Shown here piece after piece: positions 26,277-36,044 of a stretch of DNA of 64,000 bases (the stretch's first letter is position 1; every line of letters begins with the position of its first letter). The notes under the pieces are model-generated. The model saw nothing but the letters and a program-made list of their open reading frames with translations. It did not search any database and was not told where the DNA came from. Source of the DNA: Rickettsia helvetica (GTDB lineage: Bacteria; Pseudomonadota; Alphaproteobacteria; Rickettsiales; Rickettsiaceae); contig NZ_OZ018776.1 of NCBI RefSeq assembly GCF_963970025.1, positions 1,308,667 to 1,372,666 of the forward strand, written 5' to 3'. Made by a program: the position numbers and the translations under genes.

Positions 26277-26656
26277 TTATAACTACCCTCAATCACAGCA
26301 AATGCTACACATACAGGATAATCATCAGAAAGAGAAAGGTGAATATTAAAAGGAGGAAGTTTGTTTGTATAGTTTGAGCTAACTTCTACTATAGGCTTAC
26401 CTAAATCATTATTTAGTATAATAATATCTTTAAAATTTATACCTTGGCCTATACCAACTCCAAAGGCTTTACTAATAGCTTCTTTGGCAGCAAAACGCTT
26501 TGCTAAAAACACGGCATAACCTGTCTTATCCAATAAACTAAGCTGTGCTAACTCCTTTGAAGTTAGAATTTTTTTAGCAAAAAGCTCTAAATACAAATGT
26601 AATATTTTTTCAATTCTAGGAATTTGTACTATATCAGTGCCGACACCTATAATCAT
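26261..26656 (-). CDS. acpS: Holo-[acyl-carrier-protein] synthase
   Basis: 131 aa. It attaches phosphopantetheine from CoA to the acyl carrier protein. Family motifs: IIGVGTDIVQIPRIE (residues 2-16, metal-binding Asp8) and AKRFAAKEAISKAFG (Glu in the second motif). The core ends HLSLSDDYPVCVAFAVIE, and the last residues, GSYNIIPV and the stop, come from a family-B repeat. Its start abuts the rpoZ stop directly, so the two are one transcript. Confidence 0.95.
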   Translation of the reverse strand: MIIGVGTDIVQIPRIEKILHLYLELFAKKILTSKELAQLSLLDKTGYAVFLAKRFAAKEAISKAFGVGIGQGINFKDIIILNNDLGKPIVEVSSNYTNKLPPFNIHLSLSDDYPVCVAFAVIEGSYNIIPV

Positions 26657-27037
26657 TTACTTATCTTCAAAATCCTCACCGACCTCATCAATAAAGATTT
26701 GATCATCTAAATCAGAGTAATCGTCAGTTATACAAACCTCAGGTAAATATTCAAATTTTTCTTCTACCTCTTCTGATTCATCTTGATTAACAAATGGCTC
26801 TATCATAGTTTTTGTACGCAGACTGTTTATTAAGTCTTGTTCTAACTGTTCTACCGATACTTTTCCGGCGGCAATTCTACGTAATGAGATAACAGGAGGT
26901 TTATCACGCTTTTCTTTTTTGCTTTGACTAGTTTCTACTTTATAATTTAATAATTTAGCATATCTTGTTGCTAGCACAACAAGCCGAAACCTATCCGGTA
27001 TAACTTTATTACAATCTTCTGCCGTAATTCTTGCCAT
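26657..27037 (-). CDS. rpoZ: RNA polymerase omega subunit
   Basis: 126 aa. Starts MARITAEDCNKVIPDRFRLV and continues LATRYAKLL, the Rpb6-like fold that binds the beta' tail and aids polymerase assembly. Another conserved piece reads ISLRRIAAGKVSVEQL. The tail beyond residue 85 is acidic, as in other alphaproteobacterial omegas. Upstream of acpS with no gap. Confidence 0.95.
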   Translation of the reverse strand: MARITAEDCNKVIPDRFRLVVLATRYAKLLNYKVETSQSKKEKRDKPPVISLRRIAAGKVSVEQLEQDLINSLRTKTMIEPFVNQDESEEVEEKFEYLPEVCITDDYSDLDDQIFIDEVGEDFEDK

Positions 27038-27063
27038 AATTTTTCTCTATTTAAATTTTTTCA

Positions 27064-27168
27064 GTGTCATACTGTGGCTTGACCACGGTATCCAGAAAAA
27101 CAATTTAAAATACTAATAATTAATTAGTATTTTAAGCTGAATCCTGCGATCAAGTCGCGGGATGACAG
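27064..27168. repeat. Family B palindromic repeat
   Basis: GTGTCATACTGTGGCTTGAC, AAAATACTAATAATTAATTA palindromic centre, GCGATCAAGTCGCGGGATGA. It lies between murA and rpoZ. Confidence 0.85.
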
Positions 27169-27198
27169 AGGTCAAACCCCATAACACCAATTGACTTA

Positions 27199-28458
27199 TT
27201 ATACTCTTTTTATATCCGCACCACAATTACTTAATTTTTTTTCTAAATTTTGGAATCCACGATCTAAATGATATATTCTATGTAATATAGTTTCACTTCT
27301 AGCACTAAGTCCTGCTAAAATCAGTGATACCGAAGCTCTAAGGTCGCTTGCCATAACTTCCGCCCCCTTTAATTTTTCAACACCTCGGACGATAGCCTTA
27401 TTACCTCGCACCACTATATCTGCACCCATCCTACATAACTCGGGTACATGCATAAAACGGTTTTCAAAAATATTCTCAGTAATCATTGAAACACCGTTAC
27501 TAATCGTCATAAGACTCATGAATTGTGCTTGTAGATCCGTAGCAAAGCCAGGGTAAGGGTTTGTGTCCAAGTCTACGGAGTTTAGCTTATCAATATAAGT
27601 TATTTGCACTCCGTTATCGATCGGCACAACTTTTATACCGGTTTCAATGAGTTTTAAAGCTATATTTTCTATAATATGGTAATCTATTCCACAAATTTTT
27701 ACGTCACCTTTAGTAATGGCTGCCGCAAACATATAAGTACCGGCTTCAATACGATCGGATAACACTCTATAGCCGGTGTTATTTAAAGAATCTCTGCCTC
27801 TAATTGTTATTTCACTAGTACCGATACCTGTAATATCTGCTCCCATTTTAATAAGACAATTACATAAATCAACTATTTCCGGCTCTCGAGCACAATTAAA
27901 AAGCAGTGTTTCGCCTTCTGCTAAAACGGCTGCAAGTATTGCATTAACCGTAGCACCGACGGAAACTTTATCAAAAACAAAATGAGTACCTATTAAACGT
28001 CCTTTACTTGAAGCATTAATATAGCCGCCTTCTATTTCAATTTCAGCTCCCATAGCTTTTAATACGGCAATATGCAAATCTACTTGTCTTGCTCCTATAG
28101 CACAACCGCCGGGCAGCGATACTTTTGCTTTACCGTATTTGGTAAGCAAAGGACCAAGCACCCAAATCGATGCTCTCATTTTACGGACTATTGCATAATC
28201 TGCGGTAAAGTTATTTATATTTCTGGTATTAGTTACAAGCTCAAATTCATCTTGGTGTTCTATTATTTCAATTTCTGCACCGTGACTTCTTAGCAAATCT
28301 TTCATAGTACTAACATCCGTTAACTTTGGAACATTAGTAATATGCAGTTTATCGGTAAGAATAGACGCTGCCATAATAGGTAGCACAGCATTTTTAGCAC
28401 CGCTAATATTAATGCTACCTTTAAGAGGTTTACCACCGTGAATAATCAATTTTTGCAT
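27199..28458 (-). CDS. murA: UDP-N-acetylglucosamine 1-carboxyvinyltransferase
   Basis: 419 aa, first committed enzyme of peptidoglycan synthesis, adding enolpyruvate to UDP-GlcNAc. The substrate Lys-Asn pair is in GSINISGAKNAVLPIMA (residues 14-30). The active-site Cys119, the target of fosfomycin, is in LPGGCAIGARQVDLH. Ends NCGADIKRV. Full length and undamaged. Isolated between repeats, on the same strand as gyrB and rpoZ. Confidence 0.97.
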   Translation of the reverse strand: MQKLIIHGGKPLKGSINISGAKNAVLPIMAASILTDKLHITNVPKLTDVSTMKDLLRSHGAEIEIIEHQDEFELVTNTRNINNFTADYAIVRKMRASIWVLGPLLTKYGKAKVSLPGGCAIGARQVDLHIAVLKAMGAEIEIEGGYINASSKGRLIGTHFVFDKVSVGATVNAILAAVLAEGETLLFNCAREPEIVDLCNCLIKMGADITGIGTSEITIRGRDSLNNTGYRVLSDRIEAGTYMFAAAITKGDVKICGIDYHIIENIALKLIETGIKVVPIDNGVQITYIDKLNSVDLDTNPYPGFATDLQAQFMSLMTISNGVSMITENIFENRFMHVPELCRMGADIVVRGNKAIVRGVEKLKGAEVMASDLRASVSLILAGLSARSETILHRIYHLDRGFQNLEKKLSNCGADIKRV

Positions 28459-28481
28459 AAATTATTTTGATAAAATTGTAA

Positions 28482-28544
28482 CGTCATTGCGAGGAAAAAC
28501 TGGTTAAATTGTCATCCCGCGGTCAAGCCACGGGATGACACCGA
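28482..28544. repeat. Short repeat fragments (A then B)
   Basis: CGTCATTGCGAGGAAAAACT is a family-A half, followed by GTCATCCCGCGGTCAAGCCA and CGGGATGACA, a minimal family-B palindrome. Together they fill the murA-gyrB gap. Confidence 0.75.
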
Positions 28545-28549
28545 TTATA

Positions 28550-30973
28550 CTACACATCCAAATTCACGACGTTTAAGGCATTCGCTTGGATAAATAATCT
28601 GCGAGGTTCAACAACGTCACCCATTAAAGTAGAGAAAATGCCCTCTGCTTCATCAATCTCTGCAACTCTTACCTGAAGCAAAGTTCTTTTTTCGGGGTCA
28701 AGAGTAGTTTCCCATAGCTGATCGGAATTCATCTCACCAAGACCTTTAAAACGCTGAATATTTATACCTTTTTTACCGCATTCTATAATAGTATTTAATA
28801 ACTGACTCGGCGTTAAAATATCGAATTCTTGACTTTTCATTATAAGCTTTAATTTCTTATCAAATATATCAAAAATCGTTAAAGCAAGCTTTGATATTTG
28901 TACAAACTCAAATGATTCCAACTGCTCTTTCAACAATATTTTACTTTCTTTTAAACCTCTGCTAAAACGGAAGAACTCTATTTTATTTTCATGTTTTAAA
29001 ATTTCCCAATTAGTTTTATCAGGCGACTCTTCTAAGCTATTTAAAATATCTAAAGCTTTTTTAAGTCTTAAATCACTTGCGGACTCAAATATTTTATTAT
29101 TAAGTAAATCATTAATCGCAAGAATTTCAGTAATTGAGCGGTTAAATTTTTTGCTAGCACGATCAAGCAAGCCGTTAAACTTAACTACTTTATTAATTAG
29201 CTCTTCTAAATTATCACCCACTAACTGCTCTTTACCTTCTAGAATTAAGGTTGTATCATTAATAGTTGATTTGATCAAATAATCTTGCAAAGCTTGCTCA
29301 TTCTTTAAATAAAGCTCGGCTGCTCCTTTCTTTACCTTATAAAGCGGTGGCTGAGCTATATATAGATAGCCTTTATTTATTAGCTCAGGCATATGACGAT
29401 AGAAAAACGTGAGTAATAAAGTTCTAATGTGCGAGCCGTCAACATCAGCATCGGTCATAATAATAACTTTATGGTATCTAAGCTTTTCTAAAGAAAATTC
29501 TCGCTCAACACTAATTCCAAGAGCTGTAATTAACGTACCGATTTGGTCCGAGCCAAGCATTTTGTCAAACCTTGCACGCTCAACATTTAAAATTTTACCA
29601 CGCAGAGGCAGTATAGCCTGAATTTTGCTATCCCTACCCTGCTTTGCAGTACCGCCCGCAGAGTCTCCCTCAACAATAAACAATTCTGAAATTGCTGGAT
29701 CTTTTGCATGACAATCGGCAAGCTTACCGGGTAAGTTCGAGACTTCTAATGCTGATTTTCTTCGAGTCAGCTCCCTTGCTTTTCTAGCAGCTTCACGAGC
29801 ATTTGCCGCTTCCATAATCTTAGCTATAATTGCCTTAGCTCCCGCCGGATGCTCTTCAAACCACTCAAGAACTTTTGTATATATGGCATTTTCAACAACC
29901 GGTCGTACTTCGGAGCTTACTAGCTTATCTTTTGTCTGAGAAGAAAATTTAGGATCAGGAACTTTAACGGAAAGCACGCAACATAAGCCTTCCCTAGTAT
30001 CTTCACCGCTAAAGTCATTTTTAGCTTTTTTATTAAGACCCGTAGTATCAAGATAAGAGGTAATAACACGTGTTATCGCTGATTTAAAAGCACTAAGGTG
30101 AGTTCCGCCGTCACGCTGCCTAATATTATTAGTAAAGCATAAAATATTTTCGTGATAAGAATCGTTCCAATGCATCGCAAGCTCAAGACTGATACCGGAT
30201 TCGGTATTATCGGCGTTAACTACTATATATGGATGGATAGCGTGCTTCGCTCTGTCTATATATTTTACATAAGCTTCTATACCGCCCGTATAATAAAACT
30301 CTGCTTCCTTAGCTTCTTCAAAGCGATTATCGACGAGTAAAATCTTTACGCCTGAATTTAAAAAAGCAAGCTCACGAAGACGATGCTCTATAGTGCCGAA
30401 ATCAAATTCTATATTAGTAAACGTTTCTACAGACGGAAAAAAAGTAACTTCCGTACCTTTTTTGTCAATATTTTCTTTGACAACTGCAAGCGGAGCTTCC
30501 GTTGTACCGTTATTAAATCTAATCAAATATTCCTTATTATTACGCCAAATACGCAGCTCAAGCCATTCAGAAAGAGCATTTACAACCGATACACCGACAC
30601 CGTGTAGACCGCCTGAAACCTTATAAGAGTTCTGATCAAACTTACCGCCGGCGTGAAGTTGCGTCATAATAACTTCAGCTGCCGATATTCCTTCTTCTTC
30701 ATGAATTTCAACGGGTATACCTCGCCCGTTATCAGATACGGTTACCGAACCGTTCTTATTTAATGTTACTCGTACTAGATCGCAATAACCGGCGAGCGAC
30801 TCGTCAATAGCATTGTCGACTACTTCATAAATCATATGATGTAGACCCGACCCGTCTCCAACGTCCCCGATATACATTCCCGGTCTTTTTCTTACGGCTT
30901 CAAGACCTTTTAAAACCTTTATAGAATCAGCACCGTATGATGATTCGTTAAATTTTTCTTCAATTTCCGACAT
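28550..30973 (-). CDS. gyrB: DNA gyrase subunit B
   Basis: 807 aa from the chosen start ATG at 30973 (MSEIEEKFNESSYGADSIKV); an in-frame ATG 12 bp upstream is less likely because the family begins here. GHKL ATPase motifs: EVVDNAIDESLAG, DNGRGIPV and GGLHGVGVSVVNALS. The Toprim domain has EGDSAGGTAKQGRD and the metal motif DADVDGSHIR. The C-terminal RFKGLGEMN motif is intact. With GyrA it introduces negative supercoils. Confidence 0.97.
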   Translation of the reverse strand: MSEIEEKFNESSYGADSIKVLKGLEAVRKRPGMYIGDVGDGSGLHHMIYEVVDNAIDESLAGYCDLVRVTLNKNGSVTVSDNGRGIPVEIHEEEGISAAEVIMTQLHAGGKFDQNSYKVSGGLHGVGVSVVNALSEWLELRIWRNNKEYLIRFNNGTTEAPLAVVKENIDKKGTEVTFFPSVETFTNIEFDFGTIEHRLRELAFLNSGVKILLVDNRFEEAKEAEFYYTGGIEAYVKYIDRAKHAIHPYIVVNADNTESGISLELAMHWNDSYHENILCFTNNIRQRDGGTHLSAFKSAITRVITSYLDTTGLNKKAKNDFSGEDTREGLCCVLSVKVPDPKFSSQTKDKLVSSEVRPVVENAIYTKVLEWFEEHPAGAKAIIAKIMEAANAREAARKARELTRRKSALEVSNLPGKLADCHAKDPAISELFIVEGDSAGGTAKQGRDSKIQAILPLRGKILNVERARFDKMLGSDQIGTLITALGISVEREFSLEKLRYHKVIIMTDADVDGSHIRTLLLTFFYRHMPELINKGYLYIAQPPLYKVKKGAAELYLKNEQALQDYLIKSTINDTTLILEGKEQLVGDNLEELINKVVKFNGLLDRASKKFNRSITEILAINDLLNNKIFESASDLRLKKALDILNSLEESPDKTNWEILKHENKIEFFRFSRGLKESKILLKEQLESFEFVQISKLALTIFDIFDKKLKLIMKSQEFDILTPSQLLNTIIECGKKGINIQRFKGLGEMNSDQLWETTLDPEKRTLLQVRVAEIDEAEGIFSTLMGDVVEPRRLFIQANALNVVNLDV

Positions 30974-31078
30974 AATCCAACACAATATTTATTAATTGTT
31001 GCTAGAAACAATAAAAATCACTATAACGTAACTTATTAAAATAGTAAAGTTTCTTGATTTAAAATTAGCGAGATAATA

Positions 31079-31939
31079 ATGGATATATTAAAGTTAAAAA
31101 ATATTTTCGATGTAATGGATGATTATGACGTGTTTTTATTTGATCTTTGGGGTGTAATAATCAAGGGGGGGCATACCTACCCGAATGTTGCACAAAATAT
31201 TAATAAAATTATTGCATGGAAAAAAGTATATTTTGTTACTAATGCCCCACGAAATATTTTTTCACTACATCAAACAATTAAATCTTGGGGAATAAACGTG
31301 TTACCTGAAATGATCATTAGCTCAGGTGAAATAGCAGTGCAAATGATCCTAGAAAGTAAAGAACGATTCGGTATTGAAAAGCCGATCATATATCACTTAG
31401 GACATTTAGAAAATGATATAATAAACGGAATTCAATGTCCTATCACCGATGATATTAACAAAGCTAATATTTTCTTAATGACTATTTACAGAGACGAAAA
31501 TGAAAATTTAGACTTAAACGAATTCGATGAATTATTTAAAATTGTTGTACAACGTAAAATGGTCAATATTTGTGCCAATCCTGACCTTGGAATAAATCAG
31601 CACGGTGTTTATAGATATTGTAGCGGCTATTATGCCAAAAAAATAAAGCAGCTTGGCGGAAAAGTAATTTATAGCGGTAAGCCGCATGCAGAAATATATA
31701 GCAAGATTTTTAAAGAATGTCATAATACCCCTAAGAATCGTATGTTAATGATTGGGGACACTTTTTACACCGATATACTTGCAGCGAATCGCCTCGGTAT
31801 AGACTCTGCTCTAGTGTTAACCGGAAATTCTAGAGAATATCATATTGATTTTGATAATATTGATGAAAAACTGAATAGTTTAACGAAAGCTGCTGTTAAG
31901 CAATCGATTATGCCTAGTTTTGTGGTAAGTTTATCGTAA
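31079..31939 (+). CDS. HAD-superfamily class IIA-like hydrolase
   Basis: 286 aa. HAD motif I is FLFDLWGVIIKGG (DLWG rather than DxD; about residues 20-32), motif II lies in VYFVTNAPRN, motif III Lys in IYSGKPHAEIYSKIF, motif IV in MLMIGDTFYTDILAANRLGI. This arrangement matches a proteobacterial family known as TIGR01459, related to NagD-type phosphatases. The second Asp of motif I is replaced by Trp-Gly, also typical of that family, so its true substrate is unknown. Divergent from gyrB. Confidence 0.8.
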   Translation: MDILKLKNIFDVMDDYDVFLFDLWGVIIKGGHTYPNVAQNINKIIAWKKVYFVTNAPRNIFSLHQTIKSWGINVLPEMIISSGEIAVQMILESKERFGIEKPIIYHLGHLENDIINGIQCPITDDINKANIFLMTIYRDENENLDLNEFDELFKIVVQRKMVNICANPDLGINQHGVYRYCSGYYAKKIKQLGGKVIYSGKPHAEIYSKIFKECHNTPKNRMLMIGDTFYTDILAANRLGIDSALVLTGNSREYHIDFDNIDEKLNSLTKAAVKQSIMPSFVVSLS

Positions 31940-31945
31940 CTAATT

Positions 31946-32146
31946 GTCATCCTGTGGTCAAACCAGCGTTGTTGCATGGATCAACTCCACCCTTATCATC
32001 CCGCGACTTGATCGCGGGATCCAGCTTAAAATACTAATAATTTTAGTATTGTTGATTGTTTTTCTGGATGCCCGTGGTCAAGCCACGGCCATGACATCAG
32101 AAAGAACTAGATTCCTGCTTAATGACATAAGAAAGCGGGAATGACA
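31946..32146. repeat. Family B palindromic repeats (nested)
   Basis: GTCATCCTGTGGTCAAACCA, GTTGTTGCATGGATC, then a fuller copy with CATCCCGCGACTTGATCGCG and GGTCAAGCCACGGCCATGAC, ending AGCGGGAATGACAT. It appears that one copy was inserted into another. Confidence 0.8.
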
Positions 32147-32200
32147 TCAAAAGAACTCTATTGATATTATCCTCATAATCTGCTATAGAGTAAAACTTAA

Positions 32201-32287
32201 GCGGTCGTGGCGAAATTGGTAGACGCGCAGCATTGAGGGTGCTGTTCTGTAAAAAGATTGGAAGTTCAAGTCTTCTCGACCGCACCA
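32201..32287 (+). tRNA. tRNA-Leu (anticodon GAG)
   Basis: Class II tRNA with acceptor GCGGTCG/CGACCGC, D-arm GCGAAATTGGTAGACGC, anticodon stem CAGCA with loop carrying GAG, a long variable arm, T-arm GGAAGTTCAAGTCTTC, and encoded CCA at 32285-32287. Confidence 0.95.
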
Positions 32288-32598
32288 TTCGCCGGTTTTT
32301 CACAAGGTCAAATTAGCGACCTCTTGCTGTAGGCTACTCTTTTCTTTGTTCTGAGATCATTGCTCTAAAATTTTTCTGTTTTAGCACTTCAGATTTTATA
32401 TTTACTCCTAGCTTTTTTTTATTACCAAATGTCTGGGCTAATTGCATACTCCTGATAAATGAAAAAGAGTTGAAATAAAAACTATTGCTTATTTGGACTC
32501 TGTGATTTATATTGATTAGCAAATTGTACACCACCTTGCGTCAAACCTAGCTAAATCAGTTTTAAATAATTAATAATAAACTATTAGGTAAATAGGTT
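32288..32598. other. Gene-free stretch, no feature recognised
   Basis: 311 bp between tRNA-Leu and mgtE. It contains only a short unconvincing ORF and a possible gene fossil on the minus strand (LAQTFGNKKKLGVNIKSEVL) that I cannot identify. The mgtE promoter should lie at its right end. Confidence 0.4.
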
Positions 32599-33969
32599 AT
32601 GCCTAATTTCAATATATTTAAAAGCATCTTACCTGATCATCACGATCAATTTGCTGAAATTTTTGATCAAATTAATGATCTGATTGAAGATCACAATTAT
32701 GATGCTGCTGCAAACAGGCTGGCCAAGCTTCATTATGCCGATTTAGCGGATTTCTTAGATAATCTTAACAATAAAACATATAAAATAATTATTCCTTTAT
32801 TACAGGATGAAATTAAGCCTGAAACGTTAGTATCATTAAATGCTTATAGTAAGCCTCTAATAATAGAAACTTTAGGTATAAAAAAATCTGCAGAATTAAT
32901 CAATAAGCTAGTTATAGAAGATGCTATTGAAGTAGTAATTGATCTAGACGATGATATAAAAGACCTTATCCTAAGTAATCTCACTAAAGAAAAAAAACAC
33001 CAAATTACCGTAGGTTGTACATATCCCGAAAATACGGTAGGTAGAGTAATTGAGCGAGATTTTATTAATCTTCAAGAAGGATGGACGGTCGAGGAATCAT
33101 TAAATTTTATCAAGAACGTAAAGAATGACTTTTATGCTGCAATCGTCACTGATAATAAATTACGCCCTATTGGTATTATTTCTCTTAGCACACTAATTAA
33201 AGGCAAAAAAAATGAATTAATAAAAGATTTGATGAGCAAAGATTTTAAGCTTGCAGATGCTTTTACCGACTTAAATGAACTAAGCTTCATTTTTAGACAA
33301 TATGCTTTAACTATTGTACCGGTAGTAAATAAAAGCGGTAAGTTAGTAGGTAGCGTATCAATCGATAATATAATTTATATTATCGAAGAACAAGCCGGAA
33401 AAGATATATTATCATTAAGCGGGGTACATACTCAAGATACTTTCTTCAATGTATTTTATACCGTTAAACATCGTTTTCCTTGGCTCTTTGTTAATCTAAT
33501 CACTGCCTGCATGACCTCACTTATCATTAACCATTTTAACGATACTATTGCAAAACTTGTAACGCTTGCAGCCACTATGCCTATTATAGCTTCAATGGGC
33601 GGAAATGCCGGAACACAAGCCATGACTGTTACGGTTAGAGCCCTTGCTAATAAAGATATTCATTATAATAATGTCAATAAAGTTATATTAAAAGAAATAG
33701 CCGTATCGGCTTTTAATGGTTTTGTACTCGCAATTATCGGAGCAGGACTTAGCTTTGTGATGTTGCTTGACTTAAATCTTAGCGTTATTTTTGCTATTGC
33801 AGTTATTTTAAATTTTTTAGTAGCCGGATTATTCGGCTCTGCTATTCCTATAATACTGCATTATTTTGATATAGACCCTGCTGCAGGCTCCGGCGTATTT
33901 CTAACAACCATAACCGATGCTTTAGGTTTCCTAACTTTCTTAAGCCTTGCTCATATTTTTTTAGTGTAA
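32599..33969 (+). CDS. mgtE: Magnesium transporter MgtE
   Basis: 456 aa, normal for the family. Order: N-terminal helical domain (about 20-130), paired CBS domains (about 135-260, for example DFYAAIVTDNKLRPIGIISL and LTIVPVVNKSGKLVGSVSID), then five membrane helices with the pore motif PIIASMGGNAGTQAMTVTVR. The cytoplasmic domains sense Mg2+ and gate the channel. Intact. Confidence 0.95.
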   Translation: MPNFNIFKSILPDHHDQFAEIFDQINDLIEDHNYDAAANRLAKLHYADLADFLDNLNNKTYKIIIPLLQDEIKPETLVSLNAYSKPLIIETLGIKKSAELINKLVIEDAIEVVIDLDDDIKDLILSNLTKEKKHQITVGCTYPENTVGRVIERDFINLQEGWTVEESLNFIKNVKNDFYAAIVTDNKLRPIGIISLSTLIKGKKNELIKDLMSKDFKLADAFTDLNELSFIFRQYALTIVPVVNKSGKLVGSVSIDNIIYIIEEQAGKDILSLSGVHTQDTFFNVFYTVKHRFPWLFVNLITACMTSLIINHFNDTIAKLVTLAATMPIIASMGGNAGTQAMTVTVRALANKDIHYNNVNKVILKEIAVSAFNGFVLAIIGAGLSFVMLLDLNLSVIFAIAVILNFLVAGLFGSAIPIILHYFDIDPAAGSGVFLTTITDALGFLTFLSLAHIFLV

Positions 33970-33979
33970 AATTTGGTGT

Positions 33980-34276
33980 TTATTCAAATAAAAATACATA
34001 CACATTGCAGCAAACAGTAGCTATAGCTCCAAGACATTTACATATACCACAACTTGTATCCTGATTTTCAAAGTCAGTAATACTATTAATATTATTCTCA
34101 TAAGATATATTATTATCTCTTTGCATATTCTGATTATTATTATTAATATTCGACTCTTTGAACAATAAATTTGCAATAGTAAGTATTAACTCACCCTGTG
34201 ATGCAGTGAGATTAGTATTATTTAAGGAGCTAGCTTGTGCATACTCTTGTACTTCTAAACTATTACGGTTTGACAT
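33980..34276 (-). CDS. Hypothetical protein with cysteine-rich tail, 98 aa
   Basis: Begins MSNRNSLEVQEYAQASSLNN, has a helix (ASQGELILTIANLLF), an N/Q-rich middle, and ends CGICKCLGAIATVCCNVYVF then LFE. The C-terminal hydrophobic, four- to five-cysteine segment might insert in a membrane or be lipid-modified in a host cell, but this is speculation. Convergent with mgtE, 10 bp apart. Family unknown. Confidence 0.5.
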   Translation of the reverse strand: MSNRNSLEVQEYAQASSLNNTNLTASQGELILTIANLLFKESNINNNNQNMQRDNNISYENNINSITDFENQDTSCGICKCLGAIATVCCNVYVFLFE

Positions 34277-34384
34277 AGTTACATTTTGACTTTAGGATTA
34301 ATATTTAAAATTATATAACAATAATCTTTAATCTACAGCTATTTATTACTGCAATTTTTGGCATTTCCTCGAAACGGTTGATAT

Positions 34385-34509
34385 CGTCATGAGCTAAGCG
34401 ACTGCAAGGAGCGTGGCAATCCAGTAAAATAATAAAAAAATTCTGATTTACAGAATTTTTAACTGGATTGCTTCGTCAATTTACTATTGTAAATTTCCTC
34501 GCAATGACG
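34385..34509. repeat. Family A palindromic repeat, copy 7
   Basis: CGTCATGAGCTAAGCGACTG variant of the left arm, AAATTCTGATTTACAGAATTT centre, and CTCGCAATGACGT right end. Between the 98-aa gene and spoT. Confidence 0.85.
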
Positions 34510-34600
34510 TAAACTTTTCACATTATCAACTTTTTCTAGGCAATGCCCAATTTTTTAATTAATAGCCCACAAATTAATAATAAGATAAGAAATAACTTTT

Positions 34601-35275
34601 ATGGAAGATTTAAGCTCTTGGAAAGAAAAGTTTGAAATTTGTGTTTATAGTAAAAAACTACTTGATAAACTCGAATATTTAAATACTAAAGTAGAAAATC
34701 CTATAGATATACTCGAAATCAAAAAAGGTATCTACTATGCCCGTAAATATCATGGTTCTCAAATGCGTCAATCCGGCGATCCTTATTATTCGCACCCGAT
34801 TGAGGTAGCAATTATGCTTGCTGAATTTGTAGCTGAAGAAGCACCTAAGCTTCATAACGTTATTATGCTGCAAGCCGCTTTACTTCATGATACTATTGAA
34901 GACACTGAATTAACTGAAGAAGCAATTACCGAAATTTTTGGACCGGAAGTAGCAAAGCACATAGAAGATCTAACTAGAATTAAATCTTACGGAAAGATAA
35001 GTAGTGGAGAAAGCCTAAACTTATTAATTAAAGAGAAAAGATACAATATGGCATTAATAAAATTATTTGACCGAATTCATAATGTGCAAACTTTGGGAGT
35101 TAAATCACCTGAGAAAGCTAGAAAAATTATTGAAGAGACTTTAATAAATTTTCTTTTAGTCGCTGCTAATATAAATTATAAACTAGAACAAGAATTTGCT
35201 GAGTTATGCCTAAAAGTTTTTAATATCGAACTTGAAAGACAAAAAGCTTTTTCTAATAATAACTCAAAATTTTGA
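34601..35275 (+). CDS. spoT: (p)ppGpp hydrolase-like HD protein (SpoT fragment)
   Basis: 224 aa covering only the HD hydrolase domain of RelA/SpoT. Metal and substrate residues are present: RKYHGSQMRQSGDPYYSHP (residues 48-66, His65), ALLHDTIEDTELTEE (His96-Asp97) and LFDRIHNVQTL (Asp157, Asn161). The synthetase, TGS and ACT domains are missing. Rickettsiae are known to carry several split spoT genes, and this looks like a hydrolase-only member that could degrade (p)ppGpp. The last codons run over DNA that once belonged to the proP-like gene on the opposite strand, so its C-terminus may be secondary. Confidence 0.85.
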   Translation: MEDLSSWKEKFEICVYSKKLLDKLEYLNTKVENPIDILEIKKGIYYARKYHGSQMRQSGDPYYSHPIEVAIMLAEFVAEEAPKLHNVIMLQAALLHDTIEDTELTEEAITEIFGPEVAKHIEDLTRIKSYGKISSGESLNLLIKEKRYNMALIKLFDRIHNVQTLGVKSPEKARKIIEETLINFLLVAANINYKLEQEFAELCLKVFNIELERQKAFSNNNSKF

Positions 35276-35936
35276 TGAATTACTTGAGCAGCACTGTAAT
35301 CAAATGAGTTTTTTAGCATATTACCGCAATAAATATAAACAATATAAAACCATAACGGTGCTCCACAATGTATAAAAAAGAAAGCTATTGCTGTTGTTTT
35401 ATTAATTTTTTCACTCCAAATAGGGCTTGATTTTAGCCGATTACTATCTATCCCCGCTTGTGCTACAGTTTTCTTTATTCATCTTTTTGCATCAATGAAA
35501 TCCGGAGTCTCCCTAAGATTTGTCCTTGCAACAGCACCAACTATAGCAATAGCTGCTCCAAACCAAAATGCAATACGCCAATCAAATCCAAAAGAAGTAA
35601 CAAGTGTTCCTACTGCCAATGCTACAGTTGCACCTAAAGTTATAAAAACAACAAGCGAAGCCACCACCCAATAACGTTGAGGAATTTTTATCATTTCGGT
35701 TAGATAAAGCTCGGCACCTACTACCTCTCCTATAGAGGACATCCCCTGAGCGATCCGACACGCAGTTACTACAAAAGTTGCCGTAATACCAATTTCGGCA
35801 TAAGTTTTTAAATTAGCCATTATAAGACAACAAAGCGACATTAAAAAAGTTGTAATAATGACCGTTGCCTTATGACCTATAGTATCTCCTATCCAACCGA
35901 ATATTAAAGCACCGATAGGTCTAAATACATAATGGG
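35270..35936 (-). pseudogene. proP: ProP-like MFS transporter, C-terminal part (split by IS)
   Basis: Minus strand from the IS edge: SHYVFRPIGALIFGWIGDTI, GHKATVIITTFLMSLCCLIM, then to LRETPDFIDAKR and an in-frame TGA, after which the same frame goes on (IKKTVAQAGIDSNRLKSSPI, WSEKINKTTAIAFFFIHCGA) to about 35270. This matches proline/betaine-type metabolite:H+ symporters, of which rickettsiae carry many copies. Its first part lies on the far side of the insertion (37270-37487). Further helices at the C-end are missing. Confidence 0.8.
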
Positions 35937-36044
35937 ATGGACCTCCCGATATAAAGAATGAAGAGCGGGAGCTAAGAAAAGCAATTGCTAAACTTCTAGA
36001 GTTAATATTAAATAAAATATTAAAACAACAATCGAGAGGTTAAA

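Noticed and set aside
32334..32534. 66-aa minus-strand ORF between tRNA-Leu and mgtE
   Set aside because: No ribosome site, no family features, and its end has a decayed look. Left as unassigned intergenic DNA.
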